Source: Symsagittifera roscoffensis
Lineage: Eukaryota; Xenacoelomorpha; Acoela; Convolutidae
DNA length: 64,000 bases
Direction: 5' to 3'
Assembly (NCBI RefSeq): GCF_963678635.1
Contig: NC_087063.1
Coordinates: 37,400,759-37,464,758 of the forward strand
Positions 58,209 through 64,000 of the stretch are shown piece after piece. Position 1 is the stretch's first letter, and each line of letters opens with the position of its first letter. The translations under genes and the position numbers were made by a program. The notes under the pieces are model-generated. The model was not told the DNA's origin, made no database searches, and worked only from the letters and a program-made list of their open reading frames with translations.

Positions 58209-59068
58209 CAGGGAATTCAAACATTGGATTTTAAAGTTTGAGTTTGAGTAAATTCTGTTTGAGTTTGATGTTTGAGTTTGACTCAAACAGTGAAATGATG
58301 TTTGAGTTTGAGTTTGAATTTTTTATGTTGACACTCAATTTTCATGTCTTTAACCTTGGCATGACATACACCGTTTTTTGCGTAGATTCTATTGAAAATG
58401 ACCAAATTGCATTTAAACCAAAACAACAAAAATCTACCATTTATTGGCAATTAACAGTAACAATTAGCAACAGTAGCAATTAACAAGTAACAGAAGTAAA
58501 TCAGTTAAAGAGATAGCAGTTTTTATTCAAGAAAGCATTTCTTGCTTGATTTTCGGGCAACATGCGATTTTGCAAAAAGGTTCGACAATTCTTTAGCGGA
58601 ACGTTTTCTACAAGTAGTGGTATGCCTCTTCAACGTTGTTGTGCCACTATTTTTGGCACAAATAATAATACCGCATCTAATACATTTCCGGCGATCTTTT
58701 TTTAGTCCACCAACATATTCAACCAAATAAAAATCATGAACTGAATTGCTTGTAGAAGTCGGCTTCTTCCATTCTTGGCGCAGGATTGCATCATTAGCAT
58801 TCTCTCCCGACATTCACAGCACTGAAATTATTCGAACCGATTATTCGACTCCGATTCGAAATGCCTGATAGTAATAGAATGTCAAAGATCCACGGAATTA
58901 AAAAATAATGCGCGATTTTCTTACGGAAAAAATCCTACACAAAAACAGGCAGGGTTTGAGTTTGAGTTTGATGTTTGAGAATATAGACGTCTACAGTTTG
59001 AGTTTGAGTTTGAAAGGAATAGTTTGAGTTTGATGTTTGACTGTTTGAGTTTGAGTTTGAACTCCCTG
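58209..59068. repeat. GTTTGAGTTTGA subterminal repeats
   Basis: GTTTGAGTTTGA-type hexamer repeats, interrupted by GATGTTTGA, fill about 58,235-58,318 and 58,954-59,061. They have the same sense on + at both ends rather than being inverted. They are candidate transposase-binding sites. Confidence 0.75.
58523..58813 (-). CDS. BED-type zinc-finger ORF inside the hAT element
   Basis: A 96-residue frame with one BED-like finger: aromatic residues, then KCIRCGIIICAKN (C-x2-C) and TLKRHTTTC (H-x4-C) with a basic tail. BED fingers form the DNA-binding head of hAT transposases. No RNase H-like catalytic domain or hAT dimerisation domain is present, so this is a transposase N-terminal remnant or a small DNA-binding protein of a non-autonomous element. 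It could bind the element's own subterminal repeats. Confidence 0.7.
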   Translation of the reverse strand: MSGENANDAILRQEWKKPTSTSNSVHDFYLVEYVGGLKKDRRKCIRCGIIICAKNSGTTTLKRHTTTCRKRSAKELSNLFAKSHVARKSSKKCFLE

Positions 59069-60440
59069 GGCAGTATGTGTAACATCACAAGACTGTCAGT
59101 ATAATTAGTTGAACCAATTATCCACTTTACTGCTTTTTGCTGGAATTTTTCCAAATCACGTAGATTTAATAAATTTGGGTACCAAATACAAGAGTTATAA
59201 AGTAAAATGGACCTCACACAAGAAATGTACATTTGAAGCTGAGTTTTAACAGGTGAGTTGAAAGGAACATTACGCTTTAAATAATGAAAACACTTTGTGG
59301 CTTTACCAAGTTTCGCAGAAACATGGTGATTCCAAGACAAAATAGGCGAGATATAAATACCCAAGTCTTTGATATGAAAAACAGAGCATATTTCTGACCA
59401 GTTAAGATAAAGGTTGAAAATAAAGCTATTGTTTGAAATGAATTTAGTTTTGTCTGGATGAAAATCAAGACCGTTTTGGGTTACCCAGGTCTCTACCGAA
59501 TCTAAATCAGACTGAAAATTGTCATGACAGTTGTCTCGATAAAGCAGTTTCAGGTCATCAGCAAATAAAGACGGTGAGGAATACTTGACAACATCCGGGA
59601 GGTGATTGATATAAATAAGGATTAAAAGTGGTCCTAAAATGCTTCCTTGTGGTACACCGCTAGAGATGTAACCTTTTAAGATAGAATATTGTTAATACAA
59701 ACTCTTTGTGAGCGATTGGAAAGATAAGATGAAAATAACATGATAAAATTTTCGTCAAAACCAAAAGAAGACAGCTTGTTCAGCAACTGTTTGTGTGACA
59801 CAGAGTCAAAAGCCTTTTGAATGTCAAAATATACAGAACAGAAATTTTAATTGGCATCAATACATTTATAAATATTTCTAACATATTCCAACAATTGTGT
59901 AAACGTGCTGCGCTTTTTAACGTGCTGTCTACGAGAAGTTTGTGTCGAACATTAGAATAAATGAAATTAAAAAGCAGTTTTTCCAAGCAAAGCGATAAGC
60001 GCGGTAAAATACTAATTCCACGATAATTTGTAATGTCAGTATTTGGCCCGGACTTATGAAAAGGCATGATAAACGCCTCTTTCCAAAAATCGGGCCAAAT
60101 ACAGCAGGTAACAATTTGACTGAATAGAATATATACCATAGGCGTGAGTGCATCAGCATTATATTTGAGAACAAATGGTGGAACGCCATCAGCTGCAACT
60201 GCCGTGGTATCTGGTACCTTTTTAAATAAACTATTTACATCACTTTCACCAAACGCTAATTCGCGCAAGTTAATGGAAGTATTATCAGAACAACCGTTAT
60301 ACGTAAACGTTTCGCTTTTGTACACAGAACAGAAAAAGTTATTAAACAAATCGGCTTTGGTGTTATCAGTAGAAGCACATGATGCTCCCAATTTAACAAC
60401 AGAAGGAATTGGTGTGCTGCCAGAAAGTTTGTGAAGTAAC
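59060..60440 (-). pseudogene. LINE ORF2, reverse transcriptase part
   Basis: RT fingers and palm: FNNFFCSVY, AADGVPPFVLK, ITNYRGISILPRLSLCLEKL, AFDSVSHKQLL-like sequence, GVPQGSILGP and FADDLKLL (catalytic ADD). The downstream thumb part, YLKRNVPFNSPVKTQL through AVKWIIGSTNYTDSLVM, runs to the hAT insertion. Several frameshifts and in-frame stops divide it. Confidence 0.8.
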
Positions 60441-60729
60441 TTGAAACAGTCGTTAGTATCAAGTGAATGAAAAGAAGACAGATGTACGGAATGGCTAGAA
60501 AAATAGAATGGTAACATAGATCTTTTCTTGCGTTTCAGGCAAATAGAAGTCTGAACCGACTTTATCATAGCATCATACCACGCAAGATAAAAATCAGTGG
60601 GAATCATTTGAAAATAAAATTGGAAAAGGCAATCAAATATAACTAAAGGATTCATAAAAACATCGATGTTAAAAGTGTTTTTAGGATAAATTGGAATGTC
60701 ATTAGGTAAATCAGAAGTGATGCTTTCAG

Positions 60730-61420
60730 AATTAGACAATGGAAAATAACTGTAACAGGATAATGATCGGATATAAAATGGTCTGGTTCCACATTCACTG
60801 AGCACAGCTCAGGTTGATTTGTAACAAAAATATCTAGCGTGTTGCCGCAAATATGCGTCGGCTCAGTCACTAGTTGGACACAATTCAATGAATCGAAATT
60901 CTCGATCACAGCCTGTGAACTAGCGGTAGCGGCAGAGTGAGATATCCAACACGCGTCTGGAATATTGAAATCACCAAAAATAGAAATAATACCACAGTGA
61001 AAATCATGTAGAATCTTTGAAGTGTATAACTCCAGATATAAATTTGTGGATGATACTCTATAATTTGATGTGGCGGGGGATTATAAACCGATAAGATAAT
61101 GATTTGAGTATCTGTACTTAAGACAGTGCCGTAAGCAAAGTCAAAATCAGGTAAAGTGCAGTCCCAAGCCGCCAGGTTCAAACCATCACGCACAAGTATT
61201 GCAACTCCGTTGTGATTGCCATTTTTTCGGGCAGCTTGTGAATTTGTGTAATAACCTGTATTAGGTAAAATATTTGTGTCATTGGAGCTTAACCAAGTTT
61301 CGCATGAACACAAAACATCAAGAGACATGATATGTAAAAGTTTGATACAGGATAAACGTTTGTCAAGGCTGACCAAACTACGAGCATTCCAAGATACAAC
61401 TGTTACACTGGTGAGTCATG
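60730..61420 (-). pseudogene. LINE ORF2, endonuclease part
   Basis: Exonuclease/endonuclease/phosphatase fold typical of non-LTR elements, which nick the target for reverse transcription. Visible parts are VSWNARSL at the start, LDVLCSCETWLSS, GVAILVRDGL, and at the far end SDHYPVTV. The middle (after IIILSVYNPP) shifts frame, so the GDFNIPD-type motif is read in another frame near 60,960. Confidence 0.75.
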
Positions 61421-61716
61421 CAGTAATATCCACGACAATGTCTTTGTGAAAGAGTTGTAAATTCCGAATTTTCAGATCTTGCTTTAGAGTTCCGCTATTG
61501 ATTAATTCCCAGCGTTTCATGAGAATTAGTTTTTCCAATGCAAGTTCATCACTTGTTAGAGACTTCGATATAAACACTGGTGTGCGAAATTCTTTGAGAA
61601 GTTGTGCTTTTTTCAGAATTTGCTAGCAGTCCATTAAAAAATTTCACCAAAACAGACCGAGGTCGTGTATTAGTGGATTTGAATTGACCCAAACGCTTAA
61701 TTGAGGATACACTATA

Positions 61717-62229
61717 TCAATCCCACTCATTCAAATGCTTAAGTACATCAGATACAAGGTTTTCATCAGACTCCATCCTTTTCAACTGTGTATTATCAGT
61801 TGGTTCAGGAAGGTTCTGAATGCAAATTTCAAGTTTGCGTTCAAGTTTCTCAGTAGATACTCTTGACTGAGTGTTAACAGCAGGTAAAATAGTAGATAAG
61901 TTGTCCTTCACTAATTTATCAACAGTATTAGGTAACTCTGAAAGAGCTTCCTTGATAGCACGTTGAACAGTAACATGAGAAACAGGTAAAGCTTTCTTTG
62001 ATAAACAAAGATTGCATCTGAATAACAGTAACTTAGCTTTAGTAATTTGCGGGATAAGATCAGGTGGTAGACCGCAACAGGCATTGTGAAACCACTCATC
62101 ACAAATGTCGCACTGTATCCATTGTGATCCAGGTTCTCCAGTCTTCTTGCATTTCGCACAGTTTCCCCTATCCGTTATGACAACATCCGTTGTGGATACT
62201 GAGTCTGCACGTCTGGTTCGCATACTCAA
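61717..62229 (-). CDS. LINE ORF1 with PHD finger
   Basis: A 170-residue frame. The N-terminal part is a PHD-type zinc finger: CAKCKK, then WIQCDICDEWFHNACC with the CxxC, Trp and HxxC pattern, then FRCNLC. A predicted coiled-coil-like and charged part follows. PHD fingers in ORF1 are known from CR1/L2-type LINEs and are thought to aid targeting or RNP assembly. The frame probably continues past its present stop, because the sequence just downstream still reads as similar protein in another frame. Confidence 0.75.
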   Translation of the reverse strand: MSMRTRRADSVSTTDVVITDRGNCAKCKKTGEPGSQWIQCDICDEWFHNACCGLPPDLIPQITKAKLLLFRCNLCLSKKALPVSHVTVQRAIKEALSELPNTVDKLVKDNLSTILPAVNTQSRVSTEKLERKLEICIQNLPEPTDNTQLKRMESDENLVSDVLKHLNEWD

Positions 62230-62761
62230 AATATGAAACTATTTAATAAATTTATCACAACAATTAGGCTAAACTGGATATGAATAAAATGGATATGAAG
62301 CTATGAGTCTATCATTTACTTGCATAAAGCTTCGCTTTTGTTCCGTTGTCTCTTTTTTTGACAGTAGTTTTATCACGAACACTGCCGAGTACACAGGCAC
62401 CGTTCGCAACCTGTATTGCGAGGGAGATTCCCTGCTTAAGAAAACTACCTGTCCTGGTTTCTTCCCTGCAGGGCATGATCTTTCAAATCTTATTCAAATA
62501 AAATCTCAGTGCTATGTGACATTCGACCAGAATGTGTCAAAATGCATGTTCGAATTCGAAATTTTATTGTAACATCGGAGTGGGAAGATTGACGGTTTTA
62601 ATCAATTAGAGGTCTTAATTGTTCATTTTGACGAGCTCGGAAGGGTTAATTTGGAGTTTCAAGTTAATTTTAAAAAATTCGTTTCGAAATAAAGACGTCA
62701 CGACCTTGAGATTTTGCACCAACTAAAACGGCAAAAACAACAACAAATTTCTCAGAGAGAA

Positions 62762-63050
62762 CAACTATATTGAAGAAATTTTTGCTAAAAAGTAAATTTG
62801 AAACATTTTCGCAACTATGAGCATCGTCAGGATTTCTACAATAAACTAATCTAAATGACGATAAAACATCAATTTACAAATGTTATTTACGATAAATCAC
62901 AAACAATTTGGTTCTAAACCATCATGATAAAAAATTAGCCAATCACAGTTGACCTCTAAATTATTATTAGGATTGAAAAACTTTTAACCTCGAAAATTCA
63001 TTGAACATTTTAAAATTAATTTGTCTGGAAGTTTCTGAGTCATAATTTCG
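62762..63050 (-). repeat. Penelope-like element 3' repeat with hammerhead-like motif
   Basis: Direct-repeat partner of 57,362-57,650. On the minus strand TATTGTAGAAAT pairs with ATTTCTTCAATA in 11 of 12 positions around CTGACGA...GAAA, the two conserved boxes of the hammerhead ribozyme known from PLE pseudo-LTRs. Stem II is very short and a proper UH cleavage site is not obvious, so it may be degenerate. Confidence 0.6.
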
Positions 63051-63099
63051 ATTTAGACATGTACGTTTTAAATAAAAAAACCAAGGATAATTTAGGACT

Positions 63100-63470
63100 A
63101 AATTTTCAGTGTTAATTCCCTGCTCCTAAACTGATCGCGCGTGTTCAAGCCCGGTTTCTCTTTCCTGATATGTATTGCCTCTAGTGTTAGCAATTTTGTT
63201 TGGTTGTTAAACCTATCTATAAATTCCCAAATAAGATCTGCGCTATTTCCCTCAATCTGGCATTGCTGAAGGTGGAGGCCTACAGTGAGTCTGATTTCTT
63301 ATGTTCCTCGATTCTAGTGGTCAAAGGTCGAACAGTTTGTCCGATATAGGTGGTAGTGCATCCGCTACATGACAGTTTATAAACCACTCTTGACTTGAGG
63401 TCATTAGAAAATGCTGACTTCAGTGATGGTAAACATGATTCTAGTTTTCTGGTGGTGGAAACCATTTGAA
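63100..63470 (-). pseudogene. GIY-YIG endonuclease domain of the Penelope-like element
   Basis: RVVYKLSCSGCTTTYIGQT contains the Y-x(9-11)-YIG core with the CxxC that is usual in PLE endonucleases. RPLTTRIEEHKK supplies the conserved Arg and His region, and the domain ends with a Glu-containing helix (TLEAIHIRKEKPGLN). The open frame stops at 63,280, and the continuation is visible downstream after the stop in an adjacent frame. Confidence 0.85.
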
Positions 63471-64000
63471 CGTTAGTTAATTTTCCTAAATTCTTAGCAA
63501 AATATTGGCTCTGGTTACCTCATTTTTGCACCATCAGCATTGGGGGCTTCACATCCTTTGGTGATTGAACTGACAAACACCTCTCACTATCCACGGGCTT
63601 GCCCTTACCCTCGATGATCTTGCACAAGGCGTCTGAAGCCATGTTTGCGGACCAATTTTCAGGGTACAGATTTGTCAGCCATTGTGCCCTATTAGTTTCC
63701 ATAGCCTTATCAAATTGCTCCGAGCTAGATGTACTCCTAAAAACCCTGTGTACAGTGCTTTGGATAACACTACGCTTATACTGAGTTGGGGCGCAGCTTC
63801 TATAGTTCAGTATAGTCCCTGTAACTGTTGGTTTTTGATACTAACTGCAAGTTACACGCCTACCCTGCGATACATTTATGTTCATATCCAGGAACGGCAA
63901 TTTCCCCTCCGAATTAGTTTTCTCTAGAGTGAACTGCAAATTTGGATGAATAGAATTGGCGGCATCGAGAAGACAACTCAGCTCCCCTCTGACTGTTCTA

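Larger units (their letters stand above)
58201..59076. mobile_element. hAT-type element with 8-base target duplication
   Basis: The element is 58,209-59,068 (860 bases). Terminal inverted repeats are CAGGGAATTCAAAC and CAGGGAGTTCAAAC, the CAGGG start being typical of hAT. GGCAGTAT is duplicated exactly at 58,201-58,208 and 59,069-59,076, the 8-base length hAT transposases make. Removing the element and one GGCAGTAT restores the LINE reading frame (HILP joined to ICYQII), which proves insertion after the LINE. Subterminal GTTTGAGTTTGA arrays lie inside both ends. Confidence 0.95.
57731..62700 (-). mobile_element. CR1/Jockey-superfamily LINE, interrupted and frame-broken
   Basis: In coding order on the minus strand: ORF1 with a PHD finger (62,229-61,717), an apurinic-type endonuclease (about 61,420-60,730; SCETWL, NHNGVAILVRDG, later SDHYPV), reverse transcriptase (about 60,440-59,400; TNYRGISILP, then SGVPQGSILGP and FADDLKLLYRD), and a C-terminal region split by the hAT element (to 57,836). 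The 3' end reads AATAAAGTCTC then (TTC)n at 57,731-57,755, a typical LINE terminal microsatellite. ORF2 is broken by several frameshifts and stops, so the copy is inactive. The 5' edge is uncertain. Confidence 0.85.
62762..64000 (-). mobile_element. Penelope-like element with GIY-YIG endonuclease, cut by window edge
   Basis: Minus-strand coding. From the window edge: the end of the RT region (LQFTLEKTNSEGKLPFLDMN, then YQKPTVTGTILNYRSCAPTQ), a linker, the GIY-YIG endonuclease (YKLSCSGC, TYIGQTVRPLTTRIEEHK), its C-terminal part (LEAIHIRKEKPGLNTRD), and the 3' repeat at 62,762-63,050. PLEs are retroelements that use this endonuclease to prime at nicks. The frame is broken by at least three stops or frameshifts in the visible part. 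Confidence 0.85.

Overview
The window is eukaryotic, AT-rich animal DNA. It holds an intron-bearing homeobox gene with canonical GT-AG splice sites, one intronless membrane transporter gene, one tRNA-like gene, and many retroelements and small inverted-repeat transposons. The LIM-homeobox gene is of the Lhx1/5 (lin-11) class, which occurs only in animals. The Asn-repeat tract, LINE, Penelope-like and Ty3/Gypsy content point to an invertebrate. I cannot name the species from the sequence.

Layout. 1-2.1 kb: decayed Ty3/Gypsy integrase remnant on +. 2.1-5.6 kb: non-coding, with an inverted pair of a dispersed repeat and a hairpin MITE. 5,675-15,450: five-exon Lhx1/5 gene on +. The predicted protein is about 820 aa with two LIM domains, an acidic linker, a homeodomain split by the conserved intron, and a C-terminus ending in -TVW. 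The last exon needs a one-base correction at a C homopolymer. Its introns carry a GC-richer block with homeodomain/forkhead/E-box-like motifs, a tandem 0.6-kb duplication, a tRNA-Arg(UCG)-like gene, and a palindromic GAGCGGTTT array.

16.3-53.8 kb: a repeat-dominated block. Element A (16,335-32,684) is a giant Ty3/Gypsy, errantivirus-like fossil on the minus strand, with about 0.35-0.39-kb LTRs, a possible 4-bp target duplication, four 1.32-kb tandem units in its leader, and a 200-N assembly gap. A patchwork of TIR elements and palindromic repeats follows (32.7-38.8 kb). Element B (38,799-about 53,350) is a related fossil holding three nearly identical 3.75-kb tandem units. An oppositely oriented LTR (53,414-53,788) adjoins it.

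53.9-57.3 kb: an SLC35G-like drug/metabolite transporter gene on the minus strand, with a 56-bp exact copy of its 3' end lying 1.29 kb away beside the LTR. 57.3-64.0 kb: nested retroelements on the minus strand. A Penelope-like element with a GIY-YIG endonuclease has 3' repeats that lie on both sides of a CR1/Jockey-type LINE (PHD-finger ORF1, APE endonuclease, RT). That LINE is interrupted by an 860-bp hAT-type element with a perfect 8-bp target duplication and a BED-finger ORF.

Only the Lhx1/5 gene, the SLC35G-like gene and possibly the tRNA look like host genes. I saw no new defence or metabolic system. The strongest unusual signals are the giant LTR fossils with internal long tandem arrays, the nested PLE/LINE/hAT stack with hammerhead-like motifs, and the palindromic repeat patchwork.
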